Positions 1 to 9,344 of a stretch of 64,000 nt of DNA are shown one piece after another. Every line of letters starts with the position of its first letter. Positions within the stretch are counted from its first letter, which is position 1. A program made the position numbers and the translations under genes. The DNA comes from JACKHO01 sp041398745. GTDB taxonomy: Bacteria > Planctomycetota > Planctomycetia > Planctomycetales > Planctomycetaceae. The DNA lies in contig JAWKUB010000007.1 of NCBI GenBank assembly GCA_041398745.1, positions 62,001-126,000 on the forward strand. The letters run 5' to 3'. The notes beneath the pieces were generated by a model. The model searched no databases, was not told the origin of the DNA, and saw only the letters and a program-made list of their open reading frames with translations.

Positions 1-298
1 CGGGGGAGTCGCAGACGACGTCCAAATGTTGTCGCGCCGTCAAATGAGGCCAGAGACCGTTGTCTGAGGGCGACCAGTACACAGGCAGGCGATTCTCCGT
101 ACTTTTGAGAAACGTAACGCTGCCGCCAGTGGGCTTCTCGAACCGGGCGAGAATGTTCAGCAGCGACGTCTTACCAGCCCCCGAAAGTCCCAAAACCGCC
201 GTTACGCCCGCCGGAATCTCCAACGACACACCACTCAGGCGTGGGCGTCCCACACCATCGAGATGTACGTCCTGCAGCTTCCAAAGCGTCTCGGTCAT
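1..298 (-). CDS. ABC transporter ATP-binding protein (5' part only)
   Basis: The ATG lies at 298 and the frame is open to the window edge, so only the first 99 codons are visible. The start of an ABC nucleotide-binding domain is clear: the Walker A motif GLSGAGKT is at residues 37-44, after an opening typical of the family. The Q-loop region reads YWSPSDNGLWPHLTARQHL, where families usually have Q in the first four positions; here W-S-P stands instead, so the Gln may be substituted. The Walker B and signature motifs lie outside the window, so the substrate cannot be judged. It is divergent from the hydrolase gene at 504, with a 205-nt shared upstream region. Confidence 0.85.
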   Translation of the reverse strand, partial: MTETLWKLQDVHLDGVGRPRLSGVSLEIPAGVTAVLGLSGAGKTSLLNILARFEKPTGGSVTFLKSTENRLPVYWSPSDNGLWPHLTARQHLDVVCDSP

Positions 299-503
299 TG
301 AAACGGAAATGCACTGAATTCAGGCTAGGGGTATCGAGCAAAGAGCAACAACAGACAATATATCTGTTTCCCGGCAGTTTGCCAGTCGAATCGGAGATTA
401 TTTCCTGACTGGATCGAATGATACGACAACATCCCCTCTCCGTCTCCTCCTGGACAGAGTCGAAAGTGGTGCAAGACGAAAGACTCCGTTAGATTGCGTT
501 GCC

Positions 504-1304
504 ATGACTTTCGATCAATCTGCTACTGACAGCCCGATCTCTCCGTCCCTATTACTCACCGGGACCGGAACGAGCATGGGTGTTCCGATGGTGGGCTGCA
601 CGTGCGACGTGTGTCGTTCGACTGATCCGAAGAATCACAGAACGCGAACGGGCGCGGTCATTCAGACTGGGCAAGGGAATTTGCTGATCGACACCAGTCA
701 GGAGTTGCGTATCCAGTTGCTGCAAGCCGATGTGCTCGACATTGAAGGGGTGGTTTACACCCACGCGCATGCGGACCACATTCTTGGAATTGATGATTTA
801 CGAATCTTCGGATTCAAGAAAAAAGCGGCGATTCCACTGTACTGCGAAGAGGCTGTTGAGGCGACAATTCGGCGGACGTTTTCATACGCGTTCTGTGACG
901 GGGCCACTTTACATTCCAAACCCCGGCTGGAATTTCGGCGTATTTCCACCACACCATTTGACGCTTGTGGCGTGACCATTAAGCCCGTCCGTTTGATTCA
1001 CGGGAAGCTCCCCATCCTGGGATTTCGCGTGAATAATGTCGCCTTTTGCACCGATGTCAGTGAAATCCCCGACGAATCGCGCAAACAGTTGCAGGACCTT
1101 GACGTACTGATTCTTGGCGCTATCAGAGACGAACCACATCCGACGCATTTCAATATTGAACAGGCATTACAGGCCATTTCAGACCTGAAGCCCCGAAAGG
1201 CTTACCTGACTCATATCTCCCATACGTTGGATCATGAGGCAACGAATCGTCGCCTGCCGGACCATGTTGAGCTTGCATACGACGGACTTCGGGTCATGCT
1301 ATAG
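504..1304 (+). CDS. MBL-fold metallo-hydrolase, PhnP-like
   Basis: This 266-residue protein has the metallo-beta-lactamase fold. The metal site THAHADH is at residues 86-92, followed by a His in VRLIHG, an Asp in FCTDVSEI and a C-terminal LTHISHTLDHE. The N-terminal GTGTSMGVP followed by GCTCDVC (Cys 32, 34, 37) is the layout of the PhnP subgroup, where such cysteines bind a second, structural zinc. PhnP hydrolyses phosphoribosyl cyclic phosphate in phosphonate breakdown. No phn genes are nearby, so the substrate here is unknown; many bacteria carry a lone copy acting on other cyclic phosphodiesters. It is probably cytoplasmic, as there is no signal peptide. The family call is firm, the exact substrate is not. 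Confidence 0.88.
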   Translation: MTFDQSATDSPISPSLLLTGTGTSMGVPMVGCTCDVCRSTDPKNHRTRTGAVIQTGQGNLLIDTSQELRIQLLQADVLDIEGVVYTHAHADHILGIDDLRIFGFKKKAAIPLYCEEAVEATIRRTFSYAFCDGATLHSKPRLEFRRISTTPFDACGVTIKPVRLIHGKLPILGFRVNNVAFCTDVSEIPDESRKQLQDLDVLILGAIRDEPHPTHFNIEQALQAISDLKPRKAYLTHISHTLDHEATNRRLPDHVELAYDGLRVML

Positions 1305-1385
1305 GCTTTCATACCCTCTGCATTTGCCGCACTTCGTGGGTTTTGCTCTCCACAAAGTTGCGAATCAAAATCATCTCGCGTTTCG

Positions 1386-4220
1386 ATGCGGGATGACGAA
1401 TACATGATCGAACGATTTTTTACATACCGAGACCCCTGGGGGAACCGGCTGACCCTCTGGATTGTGGTGGCGATGTTTTTCGCCGCACCTTTCATTTTCA
1501 TTGGGCTTTCCGAAGTTCGGCTGGAGAATGACGTCACCAGTTGGCTCCCGGCAGACGACCCCGACGCGCAAGTGCTCGAATGGTTCCATGAACACTTCGA
1601 GAATGAAAGCCGTGTGCTGATTTCGTGGGAGGGGAGTTCGCTCGTCGATCCGCGGGTTGACCGCTTTTCTGACGCACTACTCGGACAGGGAGAATTCGCC
1701 GAGCAGTTTGCGGAGCGACATCCCGAACAACTGATCGCGAACGTCGGGACGCCGCATCAGGCTCTGGAGACGATGATCGGCAATAAAATCGATCCCGAGG
1801 AAGCCCTGGCCCGCATGACCGGTGTCCTCATTGGCCCAGGGTTTCTCAAAGTCCGCTGGACCGACGACGGGCGTCAGAATCCAAGTGCGTCGCAGGCGAC
1901 GTTGCAGCAGGCCATTGACGAAGCGGGGCTCGACTTCAAGTTGTCCTTTCTGCCGCCACAGGAAATTCCCGAATTGCCAGTTGTGACTGACGACGAAGGC
2001 AATTCCGAATCAGCCGAGTCACTGGTCACGTTCCCGGAGCATGATGTCCAACTGCGGGCCGTAAGTTTGACTTATGGATCAGAAGCCGCAGCGAAGGTTC
2101 AGGAAATCGCACGCGGCCTGGATATTGTCGAGGACTGCTTCTACTCACCTGGAGCACCAGTGGCGATTTCCGTGGGACTCACGCCCGAAGCAGACAACCA
2201 ACTGAAGCTGCTGTTCACCCATATTTATGAAGCGGCTGTCGCGGCGGGCATTCCTCGTGAAAAGCTGCACATGGGTGGCGGAGCAGTGAGCCGGTTTCGA
2301 CTCAACAGCGAAGCGGGACGAGCCGTCTGGAATGAAGAATATCCCGCCTGGATGGTTCACAAGCGGTCACCCATTATTCTTTCCACACTGGCGACGGTAC
2401 TGCTTGCATTTCTGCTGCTGCGGAGCTTTCGACTGGCATCGCTTGTGCTCGTGGCTTCGATGTACATCACGATGGCTGTGGTGGCTCTCATTCCGGCGAC
2501 CGGCAAGTCGCTGAACATGGTGCTCATCGTCCTCCCCAATCTGCTGATGGTGCTGACCACTTCCGGTGCCATTCACCTGGCCAATTACTGGAAACACGAA
2601 GTCCAGGTGAATCCTGCGAGTGCGATTGCACGTTCGGTCAAACTGGCCTGGATGCCGTGCATGCTGGCGAGTGTAACAACCGCCGTAGGTATGGCGTCGC
2701 TGCTGACCAGTGTGCTGAACCCGGTGAAAGACTTCGGGATTTATTCATCCATTGGATGCATTATGTCGCTGGGCATGGTGCTGTTTGGATTCCCCGCCAT
2801 GCTTGCCGTGTGGCCAGGGAAAGCGGAATCGCAGGCAACGGCAGCCAGCCATGCTAACGCATGGGAGTCCTTTGGTCGCTGGCTTGTGCGGCATGCGACG
2901 GCAGTCGTTGTGGTCTGCCTTGTCGTCTTTTGCGGATCAATTTACGGACTGCGATGGTTCGAAACCGAGACCAAACTCATCCGATATTTCCCGCCACAAA
3001 CGCAGCTTTATCAAGACTACGAATTCCTGGAAGAAAGCCTGGCGGGCATTGTCTCCGCTGAGGTTGTTGTACGGTTTCCCAAGCAGCCGGAAGTCGACGT
3101 CACGGATCCCGATTACGAAGAGTCGGATGAAGCAACGCCGCAACTCAACGTACTGCAACGCATGGAAATTGTGCGTCGTCTGGAAGAGAAGCTGGCAGCG
3201 CATCCTAGCGTGAGTGGAACATTGTCGCTGGCCGACTTCCGCCCGGTCAGCCCCGACCCGGAAGCTTCAGCACGGTATATGCTGCTGGTCCGTCGAACCG
3301 ACAAAGGGATTTTTGTCGACAACATCGAGCAAACAAAGCCATTGGCCACACGTGCGACACAGCCGCTGAGCGTTCACACTGACCGGCTCAACCTGGACTT
3401 TGCAGAGGGCGACGAACTGTGGCGAATTCGTTGTCAGACCGCTGTGCTGAACGATTTGAACTACGGTGTGCTGGTTGATGAACTCAACCACATCGCTCAG
3501 TCAGAAATGGATCAGCAAGAGGGTGTCGATTTTGTGGTCACCGGTATGGTGCCGCTGTTCCTGCGCACGCAGGAAGCGGTACTGGAAAGTCTCATTCGCA
3601 GTTTCGCGCTCGCCTTCGGCCTCATTGCCATCATCATGATTGTGCTGTTGCGGCATCCGATTTCAGGCCTGCTGGCCATGCTGCCCAACCTGTTCCCGGT
3701 GGGCGTCGTCTTTGGTCTTGTTGCCTGGGCAGGTATTCCCGTCGATATCGGCACCATGATTACGGCATCTGTTGCACTGGGTATTGCCATCGACGGAACG
3801 TTGCACCTGCTCACCTGGTTCCAGGAAGGAATTCGCTCAGGGATGTCGCGTGAGGAAGCTGTTGTAAAGGCGCTGAATCATTGTGGACCGGCGATGTGGC
3901 AAACGAGCATCGCCATTGCGGTGGGGATGTCGCTCCTGTTTGGAGCAGACCTGCTCCTAATCAGCCGCTTCGGCTGGCTGATGGCGGCGTTGGTCGTGGT
4001 TGCTCTCATCGCAGACGTTGTGTTGCTTCCCGCCCTGCTGGTGGGCTGGCTGGGTGCGATTATCGAGCGAACGACTCAAAAGGAGCCGCGACCATCGACC
4101 TCTTCCGATGACTCCGAGAAAATAGAAGACACCAGCGACAGTGAAGTACTCAGCTTCCCGTCAACGGAAGCAACTGAGGAAGCAACAAATCAGCCGCTTC
4201 GCCGCGCTCCCGGAATGTAA
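1386..4220 (+). CDS. MMPL/RND-superfamily exporter
   Basis: The 944-residue protein has the duplicated RND layout: one membrane helix near residues 19-39, a large periplasmic domain, a block of five to six helices (about 330-490), then a second helix, second periplasmic domain and second helix block (about 735-900). The blocks carry family-like sequences such as VVLIVLPNLLMVLTTSGAIH and the later MITASVALGIAIDGTLHLL. Members export lipids or other hydrophobic compounds; the hopanoid transporter HpnN is one branch, but no hopanoid genes are visible here. An alternative start is Met7 at 1404. The tail after residue 905 is acidic and Ser/Thr rich. The symporter gene begins 15 nt downstream, so the two are probably co-transcribed. 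Confidence 0.85.
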   Translation: MRDDEYMIERFFTYRDPWGNRLTLWIVVAMFFAAPFIFIGLSEVRLENDVTSWLPADDPDAQVLEWFHEHFENESRVLISWEGSSLVDPRVDRFSDALLGQGEFAEQFAERHPEQLIANVGTPHQALETMIGNKIDPEEALARMTGVLIGPGFLKVRWTDDGRQNPSASQATLQQAIDEAGLDFKLSFLPPQEIPELPVVTDDEGNSESAESLVTFPEHDVQLRAVSLTYGSEAAAKVQEIARGLDIVEDCFYSPGAPVAISVGLTPEADNQLKLLFTHIYEAAVAAGIPREKLHMGGGAVSRFRLNSEAGRAVWNEEYPAWMVHKRSPIILSTLATVLLAFLLLRSFRLASLVLVASMYITMAVVALIPATGKSLNMVLIVLPNLLMVLTTSGAIHLANYWKHEVQVNPASAIARSVKLAWMPCMLASVTTAVGMASLLTSVLNPVKDFGIYSSIGCIMSLGMVLFGFPAMLAVWPGKAESQATAASHANAWESFGRWLVRHATAVVVVCLVVFCGSIYGLRWFETETKLIRYFPPQTQLYQDYEFLEESLAGIVSAEVVVRFPKQPEVDVTDPDYEESDEATPQLNVLQRMEIVRRLEEKLAAHPSVSGTLSLADFRPVSPDPEASARYMLLVRRTDKGIFVDNIEQTKPLATRATQPLSVHTDRLNLDFAEGDELWRIRCQTAVLNDLNYGVLVDELNHIAQSEMDQQEGVDFVVTGMVPLFLRTQEAVLESLIRSFALAFGLIAIIMIVLLRHPISGLLAMLPNLFPVGVVFGLVAWAGIPVDIGTMITASVALGIAIDGTLHLLTWFQEGIRSGMSREEAVVKALNHCGPAMWQTSIAIAVGMSLLFGADLLLISRFGWLMAALVVVALIADVVLLPALLVGWLGAIIERTTQKEPRPSTSSDDSEKIEDTSDSEVLSFPSTEATEEATNQPLRRAPGM

Positions 4221-4235
4221 GTCGAGGTAGCCGAC

Positions 4236-5201
4236 ATGCTCCAACGATACCTCATCGTCTGGCTGTTGCTCTCGTCCCTCGTGGCCGCAATCTGGCCATT
4301 TCCCTTCGACCCCTTTGTTGCGACCAAGCCATTTCTAGGTTTTATCGTCGCACTGACTATGCTGTGTATAGGCAGTCTGCTACCCGCTGACGAAGTACGA
4401 GCCGTTTCACGGAAATGGCCGCTTGTGGCCTGGGGCACGTTCGTGCAATACACATCAATGCCCTTCTTGGCTTGGGCGATGGCAAGTCTGTTCGGACTTC
4501 CCGAAGATCTCCGCTTTGGCTTGGCGCTGGCTGGCTGTGTTCCTGGTGCCATGGCCTCGAACGTGCTGACCCTCGCCGCCAAAGGAAATGTCAGTTATTC
4601 GGTCGGGCTCACTTCTCTCGCAACCTTGCTTTCCCCACTGCTCGTACCTGTGACGCTGCGGCTCATTCTTGGGGAGTCGATTGCCAAGGAGAAACTCGTC
4701 GGCGCCGCGATTGACCTCAGCTGGCAAGTCGTGCTCCCGGTCATGCTGGGATTCACCTTGTCGCAGGCTGTCGCGTCGTGGAGAAGCCTGTCAAAGAAGT
4801 TCGCCGGCCACATGGCGAACCTGGCCATCCTATGGATTATTGCCGTCGTCATCGCCCTTAACCGCAGCCGCCTGATGCAGGCCAACGGTTTACTGATTCC
4901 CGCCTTGCTGGGACTCAATCTGCTGGGCTACACCGCTGGCTGGATTGGCGCTCGCCTCATGAACTTGCCGCGCGGTATGCGTGTCGCGCTGATCCTCGAA
5001 GTTGGCATGCAGAACGCGGGTGTCGGCGCCAGCATTGCCGTGGGGATGTTTCCTAACCGTCCGCAAATCGCCCTGCCCTGTGCGGCGTATGCCTTCGGCT
5101 GCATGCTGACAGGAACGGCACTCGCCCAAGTGTTTGCACATTTCGCACCGCCTGATGAAACGACGGCTGCAGATCAGCCCGATGCTGTTTCGGAGTTGTA
5201 G
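4236..5201 (+). CDS. Bile acid:sodium symporter (BASS) family protein
   Basis: The 321-residue protein is almost wholly membrane helices (about nine or ten), with the BASS-family signature region around GCVPGAMASNVLTLAAKGNV and the later EVGMQNAGVGASIAVGMF. Relatives import organic anions with sodium; bacterial substrates are mostly unknown. A GAGGT ribosome site lies just before the ATG and the gene follows the MMPL exporter by 15 nt, suggesting one transcript and perhaps related lipid or sterol-like substrates (inference). The TAG stop at 5199-5201 lies inside the first bases of a dispersed repeat, so the last residue or two may have changed when the repeat arrived. Confidence 0.85.
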   Translation: MLQRYLIVWLLLSSLVAAIWPFPFDPFVATKPFLGFIVALTMLCIGSLLPADEVRAVSRKWPLVAWGTFVQYTSMPFLAWAMASLFGLPEDLRFGLALAGCVPGAMASNVLTLAAKGNVSYSVGLTSLATLLSPLLVPVTLRLILGESIAKEKLVGAAIDLSWQVVLPVMLGFTLSQAVASWRSLSKKFAGHMANLAILWIIAVVIALNRSRLMQANGLLIPALLGLNLLGYTAGWIGARLMNLPRGMRVALILEVGMQNAGVGASIAVGMFPNRPQIALPCAAYAFGCMLTGTALAQVFAHFAPPDETTAADQPDAVSEL

Positions 5202-5337
5202 GGTGTGTGAAGCAAGGCGCCGCATTGTGGTGGGTTACGTCCGCGAATTGAGTGTTGCGGACGTAGCAATCTGTTTGTTCTGTTGAATGACTTGCGTAAC
5301 GCACCGACCGGACTGACGCGGACTTCACCCACCCTAC
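5198..5337 (+). repeat. Dispersed palindrome-ended repeat, copy 1
   Basis: The element starts GTAGGGTGTGTGAAG and ends CTTCACCCACCCTAC, so its ends are inverted copies of each other. It also carries an internal GGTGGGTTACGTCCGCG. Related copies lie at 9235, 46937 and 60626; the last two are in the opposite orientation, reading GTAGGGTGGGTGAAGTCCGC first and CGGACGTAACCCACC later. It encodes nothing recognisable. The layout resembles REP- or MITE-type elements. Confidence 0.8.
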
Positions 5338-5426
5338 GGATAATTCGGGTGTCGTTTCGGGCCATTTGTCTTGCCCCGCCGCTTACGCGTCGCGGCTCAC
5401 AACTGAATACGAAATCGCAGAATGCT

Positions 5427-6536
5427 CTACTGAAAGTAGATGTAGGGCAGCATGGCTGAGACGATTTCGCCGTTGCCGAAATACTGCGGCCAGAGGTGGT
5501 CTGGCCCCAATTCGGTCGTCACATCACATTGCCGGATTTTGCTGGCGTTGTAACCGCCAATCCGGTTGATGTCGCGGTTGGTGAATCCCCGACGAGCAAG
5601 AGAAGCTCCTGCGAACGGATGCGAGAAGGAGTAGAACGCGAGGGGGAAGTCACGGCGGTTCTGCAGATTCAGCAGGCACTCAACCCGGTTCAACGCACAG
5701 CCATAGCGGTTTCCGGGATTCAGCCAGAAGTGGTCGGTCGCGGCTGCAGCGAGAACAGCACGCACGCGACGATTTCCAATCGATCCAGTAAACACATGCC
5801 CCTGAATGTCGCCCCCGCCGGCTAAATGGAGAGCCGACAATACAACCCGCGTGCCGTGGCTGTGTCCAATGAGGCAGACAGGACAGGTCTCGGGGATTTG
5901 TGACATCAAATACGACAGGTGGAAGCCGTTGAACTCGGCTCGCACACCCCGAATACTGGCATCAACGGGCAACAAGTAGGTGTAGGGGCCATCACTTGGC
6001 CAGGTGAAGAAAATCATCTGTACCGGCAAATTCGGACAAGCTGATCGAAATGCGGCATAGGCCTGGGCTGCTTCTTTGCACTGACTCTCCCACTGCACGA
6101 AACTTCCATGGGAGAAAATGCAAACGGGCATACCCGGTACCAACTGCGAGGCGAGCGTCGAAACATTCGACTCACTCAAGCATCCATCCGGTGTTCGCTG
6201 ATAAACATCGAGCCCCCAGCGACCTGATTCATGAATGTTTTGAACCGAACAGCGACTGCTGACAATCCAGTAGCAGGGGGTCGGGCAGGCGATAAAATTG
6301 TGGTCGACTGAATCAATCGCAACTGGTGCAGGAAGGACTGCGCCTGCTTCCGTTGAAATGGTTGCTGGAGTCGGAGTGACGCCATCGAACTGCCCAATGA
6401 GCGGGCTGGCTGATGGTGCGGGAAGCGGCGGAAGATCTTGACCAACGACGACTGGCGAACAAACGAGACTGAGTATCAGCACGCGTAACCAGAAGAGGAA
6501 TGGTCCCCGCCAACTTTGAAGGGAGATTTCGCTCAT
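5427..6536 (-). CDS. Secreted alpha/beta hydrolase (DUF900-like)
   Basis: The 369-residue protein starts with a charged stretch and a hydrophobic segment (FLFWLRVLILSLVCSPVVVG) ending before Q, which fits export by Sec. The core has a lipase-like nucleophile elbow, CLIGHSHGTRVVLSALHLAG, with Ser in GHSHG. Preceding text such as PVCIFSHGSFVQWESQCKEAAQAYAAF fits the lid/strand pattern of DUF900-type alpha/beta hydrolases. Its substrate is unknown. It stands alone between the convergent symporter gene and a gene-free stretch. Confidence 0.72.
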   Translation of the reverse strand: MSEISLQSWRGPFLFWLRVLILSLVCSPVVVGQDLPPLPAPSASPLIGQFDGVTPTPATISTEAGAVLPAPVAIDSVDHNFIACPTPCYWIVSSRCSVQNIHESGRWGLDVYQRTPDGCLSESNVSTLASQLVPGMPVCIFSHGSFVQWESQCKEAAQAYAAFRSACPNLPVQMIFFTWPSDGPYTYLLPVDASIRGVRAEFNGFHLSYLMSQIPETCPVCLIGHSHGTRVVLSALHLAGGGDIQGHVFTGSIGNRRVRAVLAAAATDHFWLNPGNRYGCALNRVECLLNLQNRRDFPLAFYSFSHPFAGASLARRGFTNRDINRIGGYNASKIRQCDVTTELGPDHLWPQYFGNGEIVSAMLPYIYFQ

Positions 6537-7103
6537 TACTCAAACGTTGCGATGCGTGGCGTCCTGCCAACTCTGTTGACAACTGCTGGATAAACAAGGT
6601 GAAAGTTGGAACGACGCGGCTGTCCAATCTGGAGATTCAGCCAAAGCAATTCGCGAATACGTGAACCGCTCTAGTATAGTCGATCCAGCCCTGTGCGATG
6701 CGACTTTGCCTGCAAATCTCCTCGAACGAGAGAGAACGCGGGCTTCCACAGGACCGTTTCGGCTTCAAATCGGCATTCTCTGCCGGATGTGCGACTGCGG
6801 ACCACGCAATTCCGCAGTTTCTGCCGATGTTCGATAACGCACGCTCGGAGAATGACAGTTGGAACGAATGTTCGACAGTAAAGGAGACGTCAATTTTGCG
6901 AGAAACCGATGTGAACCATGCCTCCCAGCCCCCTGTTTTCCCCAATTTCGGCTAACGAGCCCCCCGAACCGACGGCAACTACGATTGTCTTTACTGACCT
7001 ACGCGGATAGGATTTTTCGAACAATCGAAAGGGATGTTCCGAGAATTCCTAAAGTTCCGACGACATTCACTTTCTGTCAGGCGGTTTAATCGCTGAGAGT
7101 CCG
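6537..7103. other. Gene-free stretch between divergent genes
   Basis: This 567-nt region lies between the divergently read hydrolase and HNH nuclease genes. Open frames in it lack ribosome sites and family-like sequence. I see no repeat of the dispersed family and no convincing hairpin. It must hold the promoters of both flanking genes, but I cannot place them. Confidence 0.5.
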
Positions 7104-7802
7104 ATGGTTGCACAGGTAATCCACCGCAGTCCACCGTCCAGCGCCTCCGAGGAGGATGGCGTCCCACGACGTTCCTCGGCCAGTGCCATGCAGAGCAGCG
7201 TGCTGGCCTTGAATCGTAACTTTCATCCGGTGCATGTCATTTCGGCCCGACGTGCCTTCTGCATTCTCTTTAAGGGCCAGGCTGAAATCATCACCGTCGA
7301 TGACGGCCAGTTCGGGAACTACACGTTCGACACATGGCTCGAACTGTGTGAAATGAAGACCGAACTCGGCGAGCGACAGGCTGGCGAAGACTGGATTTCC
7401 GCCGTCAACTTTGACATTCAGGTTCCCCGCATTATTCGTCTTTCGACTTACGACCGGGTTCCACGCAACACGGTGAAGTTTAATCGTCGAAATATCTTTC
7501 TGCGCGACGGTCACCGTTGCCAGTACTGCGGGAAGCGTTACTCGTCGACTCGCCTCAGCCTGGACCATGTCATGCCGAAAAGTCGCGGAGGCGGTGACAC
7601 GTGGGAGAATGTGGTTTGCGCGTGTGTTCGCTGCAACGTGGCCAAGGGAGGACGCACTCCTCAGGAAGCCAATATGCCGTTGCTGAACATGCCGACGCGT
7701 CCAAAGCGGAGCCCATTGCTGGTGCGTCAGTTGGCCTCACAGAAATACTCCGTCTGGCGGACGTTTCTTACTTCGGCAGACGCATTCGAGCCAACTCACT
7801 AA
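7104..7802 (+). CDS. HNH endonuclease
   Basis: The 232-residue protein ends in a standard HNH nuclease module: RDGHRCQYCGKRYSSTRLSL, then LDHVMPKSRGGGDTWEN, then CVRCNVAKGGRTP. The zinc pairs are Cys139/Cys142 and Cys174/Cys177, the catalytic His is His155 in LDH, and Asn169 is in WEN. The N-terminal half (VLALNRNFHPVHVISARRAF) matches the widespread stand-alone HNH family found in planctomycetes, cyanobacteria and actinobacteria. Its role is not established; DNA repair or nicking is usually guessed. The true start may be Met29 at 7188. The MoaD-like gene follows after 12 nt. Confidence 0.88.
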   Translation: MVAQVIHRSPPSSASEEDGVPRRSSASAMQSSVLALNRNFHPVHVISARRAFCILFKGQAEIITVDDGQFGNYTFDTWLELCEMKTELGERQAGEDWISAVNFDIQVPRIIRLSTYDRVPRNTVKFNRRNIFLRDGHRCQYCGKRYSSTRLSLDHVMPKSRGGGDTWENVVCACVRCNVAKGGRTPQEANMPLLNMPTRPKRSPLLVRQLASQKYSVWRTFLTSADAFEPTH

Positions 7803-7814
7803 GCAAGTCGAAAA

Positions 7815-8084
7815 ATGCCGCGCGTGGAATTCACTTCGCACCTTGCCCGACACGTCGACTGTCCACCAGTCGAGGCGGAAGCAAGTTGCCTCAGTGAATT
7901 GCTCGACGCGGCATTTGAATTGAGCCCCCGACTTGCGGGTTACATTCTCGACGACCAGAATCGCATCAGGCAGCACGTCGCCATTTTTGTCGATAATCGG
8001 TTGCTTCGCGACCGGGACTCCTGGGATGTTCCCCTGCAGTCCGATAGTCAGGTATTCGTAATGCAGGCCCTCTCCGGCGGGTAA
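7815..8084 (+). CDS. MoaD/ThiS-family sulphur-carrier-like protein
   Basis: This small protein (89 residues) ends in the double glycine (ALSGG) that the ubiquitin-like MoaD/ThiS carriers need for adenylation and thiocarboxylation. The text before it, VAIFVDNRLLRDRDSWDVPLQSDSQVFVMQALSGG, follows the usual pattern of strand, turn, 'D..L..gd.v.i.pa.aGG'. No moa or thi genes are in the window. It is followed after 18 nt by a BNR-repeat protein, a pairing I have seen in other bacteria, so a dedicated but unknown sulphur-transfer or conjugation role is possible (inference). Confidence 0.82.
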   Translation: MPRVEFTSHLARHVDCPPVEAEASCLSELLDAAFELSPRLAGYILDDQNRIRQHVAIFVDNRLLRDRDSWDVPLQSDSQVFVMQALSGG

Positions 8085-8102
8085 CAAGAGAAAGATGACG
8101 CA

Positions 8103-9224
8103 ATGAGTGATGTCCTTCTGGTCGGCACCCGTAAGGGGCTGTTCACGTTGACTAAAACCTCATCCGGCTGGGAGATTTCGCAAGTCGATTTTCTTGGGCA
8201 AACAGTCACCATGCTGCTGGATGATCCACGTGATCAAACCGTCTACGCGAGCCTGACATTGGGGCACTTCGGCAGCAAGTTACATAGACGAATTTCAGAC
8301 AACGCCGACTGGGAAGAAGTCGCCGTTCCCGTTTATCCGCCGGGTGCAGAATATGGATACGGCCCCATGGCTCCCGAAGGAGCGCCGAAGACGCGTCCGG
8401 CGAGCCTTAAGGAAATCTGGAGCCTCGAAACGGGCGGCCCAGACGAAGCAGGATTGCTGTGGGCCGGAACCCTACCTGGCGGGTTGTTTCGTTCAACGGA
8501 CCGTGGTGAGTCGTGGGAATTGATTGAATCATTGTGGAACCTTCCCGAACGAATGGAATGGTTTGGCGGCGGAAAAGATGATCCCGGCATCCACTCAATT
8601 TGCGTTGACCCTCGTGACTCGGCTCACGTGACCATTGCTCTTTCGTGCGGCGGCGTTTGGGAAACACGTGACGGCGGCGTGAGTTGGGAAGTCATTGGAA
8701 AAGGCCTCCGAGCCGATTTCATGCCTCCCGATCGCCAGTTCGATGCCAACGTGCAAGATGCCCACCGACTGGCCCAATGCCTGAGTCATCCCGAGAGCAT
8801 GTGGGTTCAGCATCACAACGGAATTTTTGTGTCGGCCGACGGCGCCCAGACTTTTCGCGAAGTCGAAGAAGCGGGCCCGTCAGTATTCGGATTCGCAGTT
8901 TGCGCACATCCCACCGATCCCAACACCGCCTGGTTCGTGCCAGGGGTCAAAGACGAAGTGCGTATTCCAGTCGATGGAAAACTTGTCGTCACACGCACAC
9001 GCGATGGCGGACACACCTTTGAAACATTGCGGGAAGGACTTCCCCAGAAGCATTGCTACGACATTGTATTCCGGCATGGAATGGACATCGACGCAACGGG
9101 CGAGCAACTGGCCATGGGCTCATCGACCGGTGGGCTGTGGATTACATCCAACGGAGGCGAGCAATGGGAAACCATTTCCAATACGCTTCCACAAATCTAC
9201 TGTGTCCGTTTCCGTCGCTGGTAG
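8103..9224 (+). CDS. BNR/sialidase-like beta-propeller protein
   Basis: The 373-residue protein opens with VLLVGTRKGLFTLTK and contains repeated Asp-box-like turns such as SADGAQTF, TRDGGHTF, TRDGGVSWE, SNGGEQWE and STDRGESWE, the mark of BNR/Vps10-type propellers. Such proteins may be glycosidases or binding scaffolds; no catalytic set can be picked out. There is no signal peptide, so it is likely cytoplasmic, unlike true sialidases. It follows the MoaD-like gene in an apparent operon. A dispersed repeat starts 10 nt after the stop. Confidence 0.8.
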   Translation: MSDVLLVGTRKGLFTLTKTSSGWEISQVDFLGQTVTMLLDDPRDQTVYASLTLGHFGSKLHRRISDNADWEEVAVPVYPPGAEYGYGPMAPEGAPKTRPASLKEIWSLETGGPDEAGLLWAGTLPGGLFRSTDRGESWELIESLWNLPERMEWFGGGKDDPGIHSICVDPRDSAHVTIALSCGGVWETRDGGVSWEVIGKGLRADFMPPDRQFDANVQDAHRLAQCLSHPESMWVQHHNGIFVSADGAQTFREVEEAGPSVFGFAVCAHPTDPNTAWFVPGVKDEVRIPVDGKLVVTRTRDGGHTFETLREGLPQKHCYDIVFRHGMDIDATGEQLAMGSSTGGLWITSNGGEQWETISNTLPQIYCVRFRRW

Positions 9225-9234
9225 CGGCAATTAT

Positions 9235-9343
9235 GTAAGGTGTGTGGAGCATGTCGCTGTAATATGCTGGGTTACGTCCGCGAGTCGAACATGACCGAAA
9301 CGACACACCGTATTTTACGTTGGGCGACTTGCGAAACGCCTCC
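9235..9343 (+). repeat. Dispersed palindrome-ended repeat, copy 2 (degenerate)
   Basis: It begins GTAAGGTGTGTGGAGC and carries GGGTTACGTCCGCGAG, matching copy 1 in order and orientation. It is shorter and diverged, and it lacks the right terminal GCGGACTTCACCCACC. Its right end passes directly into the decayed gene at 9345, so it may mark the breakpoint that truncated that gene. Confidence 0.65.
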
Positions 9344-9344
9344 G

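Noticed and set aside
6637..6945. 102-codon minus-strand frame in the gap before the HNH gene
   Set aside because: No ribosome site, no family-like sequence, odd composition.
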